Source: Streptomyces flavofungini (GTDB taxonomy: Bacteria; Actinomycetota; Actinomycetes; Streptomycetales; Streptomycetaceae). Taken from it: a DNA stretch of 64,000 nucleotides. Positions within the stretch are counted from its first letter, which is position 1, and the number at the start of each line of letters is the position of its first letter. The notes beneath the pieces were generated by a model. That model did no database searches. It saw only the letters and a program-made list of their open reading frames with translations, and was not told the origin of the DNA. A program made the translations under genes and the position numbers. Of the stretch, positions 32,618 to 42,102 are shown in pieces. The stretch covers positions 46,133 to 110,132 of the forward strand of contig NZ_BMVR01000021.1 in the NCBI RefSeq assembly GCF_014650815.1, read 5' to 3'.

Positions 32618-35530
32618 TTACTGCGTCGTACGCAGGAGTTGGGATCGGGACGTCACGCCGAGCTTGGGGAAGGCCTTGTAGAGGTGGTAGCCGACGGTGC
32701 GGGGGCTGAGGAAGAGGCGGGCGCCGATCTCTCCGTTGCTCAGGCCCTGGGCCGCCAGGCGTACGACCTGTTGTTCGCGGACGGTGAGGGCGGCGTGGTC
32801 GGAGGTCCTGGCGGGGGCGGCGGCCTGGGCGGACCGGTCGCCCGCCGCGGCCAGTTCCATGCGGGCCAGCTGGGCCCAGGGCCTCGCGCCGATCCGGTGC
32901 AACTGGATCTCGGCCAGGCGCAGTTGCTCGCGGGCGAGTTTGATGCGACGGTCGCGCCGCAGCCGTTCGCCGTACAGGAGACGGGTGCGGCCCGCCTCGA
33001 AGGGTGAGGTGTCGGCCTTTTCGAGGGCGGTGGTGAAGAGCTCCTCGGCCCGGTCTCCCTGGGCGAGCAGGGCCTGGCAGCGCAGCCGGGCGGCGAGCAG
33101 GTGCGGTCCGTCGTGTGCCTGTGGACCGCCCAGGCGGCGCAACGCCTCCTCGGCACGCTGGTGCTGGCCCGCCCGGGTGGCGGCCTCCACGTAGTCGGGG
33201 AGGACCAGTCGGCGCAGCATGAAGTGTGGGGCCGCGCCGCCCGGGCTGCAGACTTCGCCGAGGGCTTGAGCGGCGTGTCCGGGGCGGCGTTCGGCCAGGC
33301 CGTTCAGGCCGAGGGCCCAGTGGGCGAGCGTCACCGCGCTGGCGATGCGGCGCGGCACGGCGACGTCGAGGCACTCCCGGGCCAGGATCTGGCAGCGGGC
33401 GCTGTCGCCCTGGGCGGCGGCCATCCAGGCGAGCATGGCGCGCAGATGGCTCGCGGCGCCGAGCTGGCCGGTCTCCTGGGCGAGGGCGAGCGCCTCGCTG
33501 CCCTGGGCGGTGGCCTCGAGCCAGGGTCCGGTGACCAGTTGGAGGGCGACGAGGGGGGCCAGGGACATGGGCAGGGCGCCGACCGCGCCGTGGCGGCGCA
33601 GGGTGCCCACGGCCCGCTCCAGGTCGTCGCGCCAGGACAGGGTGGCGTTCAGGAGGTGGGGCAGGAAGGTCGGGGGCCACACCCAGGGGTGCGGGTCGTC
33701 GGGGTCGAGCCAGGTCTCGGGGATACGGGCGCCGCGCACGTCGGCGGCGCCCTCCGGGCTAGCGGGCCCGAGCTCCGTGGTGGAGTCGGTGGCGAGGCCG
33801 CTGAGGTAGCGCAGGTGGGAGACGAAGGCGTCGTGGGGGGCGCTCGCGGCGAGGGCGGCCTCTGCGGGGGCGCCCGGTGCGGCGGCGCCCGGCGCGGTGC
33901 CATCCAGTCGAGCGGCGCCGGGTGCGATGCCGTCCAGTCCAGCGGCGCCCGCACCGGTGCCGTCCACACCGGTGCCGTCCACTCCAGCGGCGTCCACACC
34001 GGCGGCGTCCGCCGCCGCCAGGTCGTCCAGGACCCCGGCGATCTGCGCCAGCCGTCCGGGGTCGTCGGCGACCCACGCGGCGCGGGCTGCCATGGCCAGG
34101 GACTCGCGGGCGAGGTGCGGGTCGGTGTCCTGGACGAGGGCGGCGCCTTCGAGGAGGGTCGCGCAGGCCCTGGCCGGGTCGCTGGAGGCGTGCGCGATGG
34201 CGCCGCGCACCCGCATGAGGCGGGCCCGCAGGGTGGGGTGGTCGGCCAGCGGCTCGGCCTCGGTGAGCAGGGCGTGGGCCTGGGTGGTTTCGGCGGCGGT
34301 CCAGGCGCAGTCGGCGGCATCGATGAGCAGGTGGGCGCGCAGGCGGCTGGACGGCGCGAGGTCGGCGGCGCGGCGCAGCGCCCTGGTGGCGGTGGCGACG
34401 CCGCCCGTGTCCCGGACCCGGTCGGCGAGGTCGGCCAGGAGGTGGCAGACCTGGCCGTCGGGGGCCATCGCGGCGGCGGCCCGGTGCCAGACGTGGCGGT
34501 CGTCGCCGGGGTCGAGGGCCTCGGCCAGGGCGATGTGGGCGGCGCGGCGGTGGTTGAGGGGGGTGCCCTGGTAGAAGGCGGAGCGGACCAGGGGGTGGCG
34601 GAAGTGCAGGCGGTGCTGGTCGAGGTCGAGCAGTCCGGCGCTCTCCGCGGCGCCGAGTTCGTCCATGGCCCGGTCGGTGTCCTCGGCGGCGCGCAGGATG
34701 ACGGCCAGGTCGCCGTCGCCCTCGGTCGCGGCGAGGACGAGGGCGTTGCCGGGCCGGGCGAGCAGGCCGTGGACGCGGTGCCGGTAGAGGCGCTGCAGGC
34801 GTTCGGTGAGCGGGAGTTCCTCGGGCAGGACCGCGGCGCCGTCGAGCTGGGGGCGGCTGAGGGCGCGCGGGAGTTCGGCCAGGGCGAGGGGGTTGCCGTG
34901 GGCCTCGCGCAGCAGCCGGTCGCGGGTGACGGGGGCGGCCGCCGGGAGGTGGTGGGTGAGCAGGGTGCGGGCGGCGGACGTGTCCAGCGGGCCCACGCGC
35001 AGTTCGGGCAGGCCCGGTGCGGCGAAGGGGCGGATGCCGTCCCGGGCGGCGAAGACGATGCCGACGGCTTCCGCGCCCAGGCGGCGGGCGACGAACCGCA
35101 GGGCGTCCGCGGAGGGGGTGTCGAGCCATTGCGCGTCGTCGATCAGGACGAGCAGCGGGTTGCCGCGGGAGGCCTCGGACAGGAGGGTCAGCGCGCCGAG
35201 GGCGACCAGAAACCGGTCGGCGGGGGCGCTCTGCAGGCCGAAGGCCGAACGCAGGGCGGCGCTCTGGGGCGGCGGCAGCCGGTCCGCGTCGGGGAGCAGG
35301 GGCAGCAGCAACTGGTGCAGGGCGGCGAAGGAGAGCTCGGTCTCGCTCTCGACGCCGACCGCGGTCAGTACCTGCACCTCCGGGTTCAGGGTGTTCCGCA
35401 GGTGCTGCAGCAGCGCGCTCTTGCCGATCCCGGCCACCCCTCGGACGACGAGGGACCCGCTGCTCCCCTCGTTCAACGCGGCGGCGATGCGCCCGAGTTT
35501 GTGCTGTTCCCGCTCCCGACCGACGAACAT
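32618..35530 (-). CDS. LAL-type LuxR family ATP-binding transcriptional activator
   Basis: A 970-aa large ATP-binding LuxR regulator. AAA/STAND N-terminus MFVGREREQHKLGRI, Walker A VVRGVAGIGKSALLQHL, Walker B NPLLVLIDDAQWLD, a long helical middle, and the C-terminal HTH LTVREQQVVRLAAQGLSNGE with SPRTVGYHLYKAFPKLGV. LALs commonly switch on secondary-metabolite clusters, and this one is divergent from the run beginning at 35805. An Ala/Gly/Asp pentapeptide repeat tract (encoded by 33872-34013) interrupts the middle. The ATG at 35530 follows GGAGGG (9-nt spacing). Longer in-frame starts exist upstream. Confidence 0.88.
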   Translation of the reverse strand: MFVGREREQHKLGRIAAALNEGSSGSLVVRGVAGIGKSALLQHLRNTLNPEVQVLTAVGVESETELSFAALHQLLLPLLPDADRLPPPQSAALRSAFGLQSAPADRFLVALGALTLLSEASRGNPLLVLIDDAQWLDTPSADALRFVARRLGAEAVGIVFAARDGIRPFAAPGLPELRVGPLDTSAARTLLTHHLPAAAPVTRDRLLREAHGNPLALAELPRALSRPQLDGAAVLPEELPLTERLQRLYRHRVHGLLARPGNALVLAATEGDGDLAVILRAAEDTDRAMDELGAAESAGLLDLDQHRLHFRHPLVRSAFYQGTPLNHRRAAHIALAEALDPGDDRHVWHRAAAAMAPDGQVCHLLADLADRVRDTGGVATATRALRRAADLAPSSRLRAHLLIDAADCAWTAAETTQAHALLTEAEPLADHPTLRARLMRVRGAIAHASSDPARACATLLEGAALVQDTDPHLARESLAMAARAAWVADDPGRLAQIAGVLDDLAAADAAGVDAAGVDGTGVDGTGAGAAGLDGIAPGAARLDGTAPGAAAPGAPAEAALAASAPHDAFVSHLRYLSGLATDSTTELGPASPEGAADVRGARIPETWLDPDDPHPWVWPPTFLPHLLNATLSWRDDLERAVGTLRRHGAVGALPMSLAPLVALQLVTGPWLEATAQGSEALALAQETGQLGAASHLRAMLAWMAAAQGDSARCQILARECLDVAVPRRIASAVTLAHWALGLNGLAERRPGHAAQALGEVCSPGGAAPHFMLRRLVLPDYVEAATRAGQHQRAEEALRRLGGPQAHDGPHLLAARLRCQALLAQGDRAEELFTTALEKADTSPFEAGRTRLLYGERLRRDRRIKLAREQLRLAEIQLHRIGARPWAQLARMELAAAGDRSAQAAAPARTSDHAALTVREQQVVRLAAQGLSNGEIGARLFLSPRTVGYHLYKAFPKLGVTSRSQLLRTTQ
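33872..34013. repeat. Coding minisatellite in LAL regulator
   Basis: The minus-strand product reads a chain of five-residue units (AAGVD, GTGVD, and degenerate LDGTAPGAA forms) over about 48 residues. The DNA shows 12-15 bp near-repeats such as the CGGTGCCGTCCACAC type. It keeps the frame and is probably a flexible, length-variable linker. Confidence 0.6.
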
Positions 35531-35563
35531 GCCAGATTGCCCTCCGCTGTGACCGCCCCCATC

Positions 35564-35655
35564 GACTGATGCATTGACTGATGCTCCGCGATCTATCCCG
35601 TCCGTATGACGGATGGCCGAAGGTATATGCCACCAACTGGGGGAATTTTTATCCC
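35564..35655. promoter_or_regulatory. Divergent control region with repeats and dyads (LAL / biosynthetic run)
   Basis: Within the 270-bp divergent gap there is a 9-bp direct repeat GACTGATGC (35564-35572 and 35576-35584, 12-bp period), a dyad TCCGT-ATG-ACGGA (35601-35613), and an A/T-rich imperfect dyad CTGGGGGAATTTTTATCCC (35637-35655). The last carries half-sites like those of LuxR-type cluster activators (CTGGGG...TCCC) but with a longer centre. These are candidate operator sites; no binding protein is proven. Confidence 0.45.
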
Positions 35656-35804
35656 TTTTGTCGCTTGCGGGAAGCTCGTCGCCCGACAGATGCCCGGACA
35701 CCCGCACCCGGCGGAGACTGACCGCCGAGGCCGACCGCAACTGCTGCGCACAGCGCAACGGCGGGGCCGCGTGAGGCTGTTCTCACAAGGAATGCACGCC
35801 TGGC

Positions 35805-37568
35805 ATGGGTGGACATATGTCGCTATCTGAAGTGGGTTTGAATCACGTTCAACACGAGGAGGAGGTGTCGCAGTGCGGGCCGTCCGGCCCGTTCGAAGTG
35901 GTGGACGGCTGTCTCGATCCCGACGCCGTCCTGACGGCGGTGCGTACGGTCATCGCCGGGCAGACCTGGCCCAGGGAACCGGCCCGCCTGCACGAGGAGG
36001 GGCCCGGCCGGTGCACGGTGCGCGTCGAGGGCGTCGTCCTGACGGTGCGCAGCGCCCCCTTGCCCGCGGGACCACCGGGAACGCTCGACGCCGTGACGTC
36101 CGCAGGGCCCGCGGGGTCCGTGGCGTCCGTGGGGCACACGGGATCCGTGGCGTCCGCGGGGCACACAGGATCCGTGGCATCCGCCGCGTACGCGCACCGG
36201 GTGCTGGTGTCGGCGTCCGGACCGCTGCCGCCGCGCGCACAGTCGGTGTTCGCCGCGCTCGTCGCGGAGCTGGGGCGGCGCGCGCAGTGCTACACCCAGG
36301 CCGAGGCCGACACGATCGTGGCGGCGATGCCGCTGCTCGGCCGCTACGACGCTCCCGAACCGGCCTTCGCCGACTGGGCGTTGATCTTCCGCGACCACTA
36401 CGTGGAGAACAGCGTGGGCCTGCTGCTCGCCATGGAGCGGGCCGGAATCGCACCCGAGTGGATCTACGCCCTCTCCAAGGGCGACCGCACGCTGCACCGG
36501 GACCGGGTGCACACCTGGTTCCTGCACCGCGGCTACGCCAGCGACGTGCTGGACAACTCGGTGATCAACGGGACGGCGGACGAGGCCGCCCGGGCCGAGG
36601 CGCTGGCCGTCGACGCCCGCGTGGAGGACTTCATCCGCCGGGCGCACGCCGTCGGCCGCAAGGTCCTCGTCATCGACGACGGCGGGCTGCTCGCCCAGGG
36701 GCGCGGCAGCGACAACGGTCTGGTCGAGCCGGTGGACGCGGCCATCGAGCTGACCGTCAGCGGTCTCAAGCGCATCCACGACGCGCCGGGCCGACTGGCC
36801 GTGCCCGTCCTGAACCTGGCCCGCTCGCAGCTCAAGTCGCGCCTGGGCTACAACGAGATCGCCGACTCGTGCGTGCGCCGGCTGCGCGCCATCGTGCCCG
36901 GCGAGAAGTTCATCGGCCGCCATGTGCTGGTCCTCGGCTACGGCACGCTCGGCAACCGCGTGGCCCACGCCCTGCGCGCGCTCGGCTGTCGCGTGCACGT
37001 CGTGGACACCGACATCCTGGCGCTCATCACGGCCGCCGAGGACGGCTTCGAGACGCACCGCACCATCGCCGAGGCGCTCACCGACCACCGCCCCTTCCTC
37101 GTCATCGGCAGCAGCGGCGGCACGGCCGTCACCGAGCGGGACGTCCCGCTGCTCGCCGACGGCACGCTCCTGGCCGGTTTCGCGACCAAGGACTTCAGCG
37201 TGCTCAGCGAGGGCCGCTGCGGCGCGACCTCGACGCCCGTGCCCTACGTGGGCGTGCGCCACCACCTGCCGCACGGCGCGACGGTCACGCTCCTCGGCGA
37301 CGGCCGCTCGCTCAACCTGTACGAGTACGAGGGCATCGCCAACCGCGGGTACGACGCCTACCGGGCCGGAACCCTGCTCGCGGCCAAGCGCCTGTGCCGG
37401 GACGTGGACTCCCTCACCCCGGGAGTGCACCTCGACGTCGTCGACGAACTCATCGACGAGGCCGGTCTCTTCCCCGCGTACTACGACTGCTACCTGCGCG
37501 AAGGGCGGCCAGCGGGCACCGGCCCGTACGACACCACGACACCCGTGGGGGACGCCTATGTCCGCTAG
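35805..37568 (+). CDS. Divergent S-adenosylhomocysteine hydrolase-like NAD-binding protein
   Basis: A 587-aa protein whose C-terminal two thirds resembles AdoHcyase. Blocks: KVLVIDDGGLLAQG (compare LxxDDGGDL), VPVLNLARSQLKSRLGYNEIADSCVRRLRA, then the Rossmann stretch HVLVLGYGTLGNRVAHALRALGCRVHVVDTD, then VIGSSGGTAVT. By eye the catalytic Lys is kept (LKSR), but the Asp four residues later and the second Glu of the EETT motif are replaced (Gly, Leu), so normal SAH hydrolysis is doubtful. An NAD-dependent oxidation of another substrate is more likely. The N-terminal 130 residues are unrelated and contain a 9-aa tandem repeat. ATG 35805, ATG 35817 or GTG 35865 could start it. It is the first gene of the run and overlaps the next by 11 nt. 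Confidence 0.72.
   Translation: MGGHMSLSEVGLNHVQHEEEVSQCGPSGPFEVVDGCLDPDAVLTAVRTVIAGQTWPREPARLHEEGPGRCTVRVEGVVLTVRSAPLPAGPPGTLDAVTSAGPAGSVASVGHTGSVASAGHTGSVASAAYAHRVLVSASGPLPPRAQSVFAALVAELGRRAQCYTQAEADTIVAAMPLLGRYDAPEPAFADWALIFRDHYVENSVGLLLAMERAGIAPEWIYALSKGDRTLHRDRVHTWFLHRGYASDVLDNSVINGTADEAARAEALAVDARVEDFIRRAHAVGRKVLVIDDGGLLAQGRGSDNGLVEPVDAAIELTVSGLKRIHDAPGRLAVPVLNLARSQLKSRLGYNEIADSCVRRLRAIVPGEKFIGRHVLVLGYGTLGNRVAHALRALGCRVHVVDTDILALITAAEDGFETHRTIAEALTDHRPFLVIGSSGGTAVTERDVPLLADGTLLAGFATKDFSVLSEGRCGATSTPVPYVGVRHHLPHGATVTLLGDGRSLNLYEYEGIANRGYDAYRAGTLLAAKRLCRDVDSLTPGVHLDVVDELIDEAGLFPAYYDCYLREGRPAGTGPYDTTTPVGDAYVR
36114..36194. repeat. Three-copy 27-bp in-frame tandem repeat
   Basis: Units at 36114-36140, 36141-36167 and 36168-36194 encode GSVASVGHT, GSVASAGHT and GSVASAAYA. 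They lie in the N-terminal extension of the SAH-hydrolase-like protein. Confidence 0.85.
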
Positions 37569-38676
37569 GACGCATGTGTGCATCGTCGGCTACGGCGTCG
37601 CGGGACAACTGCACCACCGGCTGCTCGGCGGGCTCGGCGTGCGCGTCTCGGTCGTCGACCCGGCGGCCGCCCGGCTCGCGCCGTCCCTGCCCGCGTATGC
37701 CCGGATCGAGGACGTGCCACGCCATCCTCCGGTCGACGTGTGGTCGGTGTGCACGCCCACCGCCGCACACGTGGAGACGGCCGCCGCCGTCCTGGACCGG
37801 GACCCGTCGGCCCGTCTCCTCGTCGAGAAGCCGGTGTGCCGCTCCTGGGAGGCCCCCGACCTGTCCGCGCTGCTCGCCAAGTACGACGAGAGCCGCCTGG
37901 TGGTCATGGACCAGTACGCGCACGCCACGGCGCCCGACATCCTCAGGGCCGCGCGCGAGGAGTGGGCGCCGGGCCACCCGATCGACGCGGTGCGGGTCGC
38001 CTTCGGCAAGGACCGGCGCGCGGACATCGCCTCGGGCCGCTTCGTCGACCGCGACTACGGCGTGTTCGGCTATGAGTGGCTGCACATGCTCGCCCTGCTC
38101 GGCACGGTCCTGCCGCCCGCCGTGCACGACCGCTACCTGGCCACCGACCCCGGCTGCCACGACCTCGGGGTCGCCCACGAGCCGGAGCTGACGAGCGTCG
38201 CGGCCCACGACCGGACCCGCCCGCCGGGCGGGCCCGCGGTGGAGCTGTACTCGACGATCGTCGGCCCGCACGCGGGGCCCGGCTGCCCGGCCCCCGCCTG
38301 GTACCCGCGGACGGCCACCGGCGCGGAGAGCAGGCAGCGCCTCGTCCGGGTCGACGCCGGTCCGGTCTCCTTCCGCCTCGACCTCGACCCGGTCGGCCTG
38401 CCCGGCGGCACTCCCCTGCCGCGCAACACGCACCGCCTGACCATGCGCCGGGCCGAGGGCGCCCGCGAGTGGCTCATCCACGACTCGCCCATGGAGAACG
38501 CCCTGCGCTGGGCCCTGTCCACGCTCTTCGCCCCGGGCCCGCGCTCCGCACCGGACCTGCGCGGCATCGCCCGCATCAGCCGGCTCGCGGACCGGGCCCG
38601 CGCCCAGGAGCAGCTGCCCGTCGGCGCGCCGTCACCGGTGCTCCGAACCCCGACCGTGGAAGTGAACCCGTCATGA
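37558..38676 (+). CDS. Gfo/Idh/MocA family oxidoreductase (first copy)
   Basis: A 372-aa NAD(P)-dependent oxidoreductase. Rossmann start THVCIVGYGVAGQLHHRLLG, VWSVCTPTAAHVETAAAVL, and the signature LLVEKPVCRS (catalytic-region Lys of EKP). The C-terminal domain is divergent: the usual GGGxLxDxGxH block is replaced by DRDYGVFGYEWLHMLALLG, which retains a His. Substrate is probably a sugar, cyclitol or hydroxy/amino acid; unknown. It starts inside the preceding gene (11-nt overlap) and its stop overlaps the radical SAM start (ATGA), so the genes are coupled. Confidence 0.8.
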   Translation: MSARTHVCIVGYGVAGQLHHRLLGGLGVRVSVVDPAAARLAPSLPAYARIEDVPRHPPVDVWSVCTPTAAHVETAAAVLDRDPSARLLVEKPVCRSWEAPDLSALLAKYDESRLVVMDQYAHATAPDILRAAREEWAPGHPIDAVRVAFGKDRRADIASGRFVDRDYGVFGYEWLHMLALLGTVLPPAVHDRYLATDPGCHDLGVAHEPELTSVAAHDRTRPPGGPAVELYSTIVGPHAGPGCPAPAWYPRTATGAESRQRLVRVDAGPVSFRLDLDPVGLPGGTPLPRNTHRLTMRRAEGAREWLIHDSPMENALRWALSTLFAPGPRSAPDLRGIARISRLADRARAQEQLPVGAPSPVLRTPTVEVNPS

Positions 38677-39979
38677 GCAGCGTCTGCCTCGTCATCCCCA
38701 GCAATCCCTTCGACCGGTACTTCATCCAACTGCCCCTGGACGCGGTGACCGCCGCCGGGCAACTGCGGGCCGCGGGCCACTCCGTGACCATCTGGGACCA
38801 GCGCCTGCAGGACGCTCCGGCCGCCGCGGAACCGTTCGACGTCCTCGTCGTCTACAGCGCCATCGCGGACCGGGCCCAGTGCTACCCCCTGGACCTCGGC
38901 CCGGTGCGGGCGGCCGTGGAGCGGGCCGTCGCCCGCTTCCCGCACGCCCGTACGGTCGCGGTCGGCCCGCACGGCACCCAACTGCCCGAATCCACCCGCG
39001 CCGACCTCGCCGTGGACCACGTGGCCGTCGGCGAGACCGACTCGGCGACCGTCGGCGCCGTCACCGACCTGCTGGCGGGAGTCACGGAGCCGGTCCTGTG
39101 CGACCGGAGCGCGCCGCACAACCTGCTCGACTCCCCCGCGCCGCGCCCGAAGCCCTACCCCGCCGTGCCCCTGGACTCCTTCGCCTTCCCCGCCTTCGAC
39201 CTGGTGCCCACCGCCGACTACACCGCCGAGGTCATCTCCGGCGGCCTGCCGCTGCCGGGCCCGTGCGGCATGGTCCTGGCCGCCCGCGGCTGCACGTACG
39301 GCTGCACCTACTGCCACCTGCCGTTCGGCACCCGCATGCGCACCCAGCCCCTGGACCGGGTGGTCGCGGAGATCGACGCCCAGCAGAACGCGGGCCTGGA
39401 GTTCGTGTTCTTCCTGGACTACGTCTTCGGCATCAACCGCGGCTTCTACAGCGGGCTGTGCGAGCGCCTCGACGGTCGCGGTCTGGGCTGGGTGGGGCAG
39501 ACCCGGGCGGAGATCGTGCTCAAGAGCGATGTGACGCAGTGGGCGCGGGCGGGCTGCCAGGGCATGTGGCTGGGTGCCGAGTCACCCGCGATCGCCGACA
39601 CCGGCGTGCACAAGCGGGTCACCGAGGAGCAGATCAAGCAGGCGGTCCTGAAGCTGCGGGACGCGGGCATCGTGCCGTTCGCGTTCGTCCTGATCGGCCT
39701 GCCGGGCGACGAGGCGTGCATCTCCGGCCGACTCGTCGACTGGGCCGCCGAGATGCCCGCCTGGTTCGGCATCAACCAGCTCTACCTGCGCCCCGGCACC
39801 ACGCTGTACGACCAGCTCGCGCCCGAGCACAACGGCGGCCGGATGCCGACCACCTGGCATGAGGTGGAAGAGGTCACCCGGCACTACCGCGCCACCTACC
39901 CGATCGACCTGGACGCCCAGCAGCAGCGCCTGACGGAGCTGCCGAACTTCCTGGGCAACTCCATCGTCCCGACGGCGGG

Positions 39980-39983
<4 letters not shown>
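38673..39983 (+). CDS. B12-binding-domain radical SAM enzyme
   Basis: A 436-aa two-domain protein. The N-terminal 170 residues form a cobalamin-binding-like Rossmann unit (SVCLVIPSNPFDRYFIQLPL, then AGHSVTIWDQRLQD, then VAVGPHGTQLPE) without the DxHxxG cobalt-ligand motif, as in several B12 radical SAM enzymes. The radical SAM core has C207-x3-C211-x2-C214 in AARGCTYGCTYCHLPFG, then VFFLDYVFGINRGFY, MWLGAESPAIADTGVHKRVTEEQ and FVLIGLPGDE. Such enzymes methylate unactivated carbon or phosphorus or do ring rearrangements. It is the central unusual enzyme of the run. Confidence 0.86.
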
Positions 39984-41160
<1,177 letters not shown>

Positions 41161-41164
<4 letters not shown>

Positions 41165-42102
41165 CCGAGACCGCCGCCTCTCCCCCGCCCGCCACCCGCT
41201 CCGCCCGGACCGTCGCGCGGCCCGCCACCGCCGACGAGCGCAAGGCCGCGCTCGCCGGTCTCTTCGACCGCAGCGCGCCCACGTACGAGCGGGTGGGTGT
41301 CAACCACTTCGCCGACCTCGGGCAGCGTCTGATCGGCCACGCCGACGTGCTGCCCGGCGACCGGATCCTCGACATCGGGTGCGGCACCGGCGCCGTGCTC
41401 GTCCCCGCGGCCCGGGCCACCGGCACCACCGGCAGCGCGGTCGGTGTCGACCTGTCGGCCGGTATGGTCGCGCGCTCCCGTGCGGCGCTGCGCGAGGCAG
41501 GTCTCACCCACGCCCACGCCGTGGTCGCGGACGCCGAGACGATCGACTGGGACGCCCAGGGCGGCGTGCACCCGCCCGCGGACGGCACGCTGGACGTCGT
41601 GTGCGCGGGCATCTCGCTGTTCTTCCTCCCCCACCCGCGCCAAGCCGTGTCCCGCTACCGGGAGTTGCTCGGCCCCGGCGGCCGCCTGGCCGTGTCCTGG
41701 TGGGGACGGCCCGACCCCCGCTGGGACCCGGTCTTCGCGGCCAGCGCCCCCTACGGGCGCGGAGGCTCCTCGCACGCGCTGCCCGAGGACAGCCCCTTCC
41801 GTTCCGTGGCGGCGCTGCACGCGATGCTGGAGGAGGCCGGTTACGCCTCGGTGGAGACCGTGGAGGAGCCGTGCGTGACCCGTTTCCGGGGACCGCACCA
41901 GTGGTGGGACTGGGTCTGGTCCACCGCGGGGCGGATGTTCTGGGAGGGCGTGCCCGCCGAGTCGCGCGAGCGGGCCGAGGCGGCGGTCAACGCCGAACTC
42001 GACCGGCTCCGGGCCCCCGACGGCAGCCTGACCAGCACCTCCGCGGTGCGCTTCACCGTCGCACGGGCGCAGCGGTCGCCGGGCTCCGGGGCGATGCGGT
42101 GA
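41161..42102 (+). CDS. Class I SAM-dependent methyltransferase
   Basis: A 313-aa UbiE/Methyltransf_11-like enzyme. Motif I is DRILDIGCGTGAVLVPAAR, motif II is AVGVDLSAGMVARSRAALRE, post-motifs are LDVVCAGISLFFLPHPRQAVSRYRELLGPGGRLAVSWWG, and a C-terminal domain follows with WWDWVWSTAGRMFWEGVP. The substrate is a small molecule of the same pathway, not predictable. Stop-start overlaps of 4 nt on both sides place it in the operon. Confidence 0.82.

Noticed and set aside
35637..35655. PimM-type LuxR box
   Set aside because: Half-sites resemble the CTnGGG/CCCnAG pattern, but the centre is about 5 bp too long, so it is recorded only as a candidate dyad.
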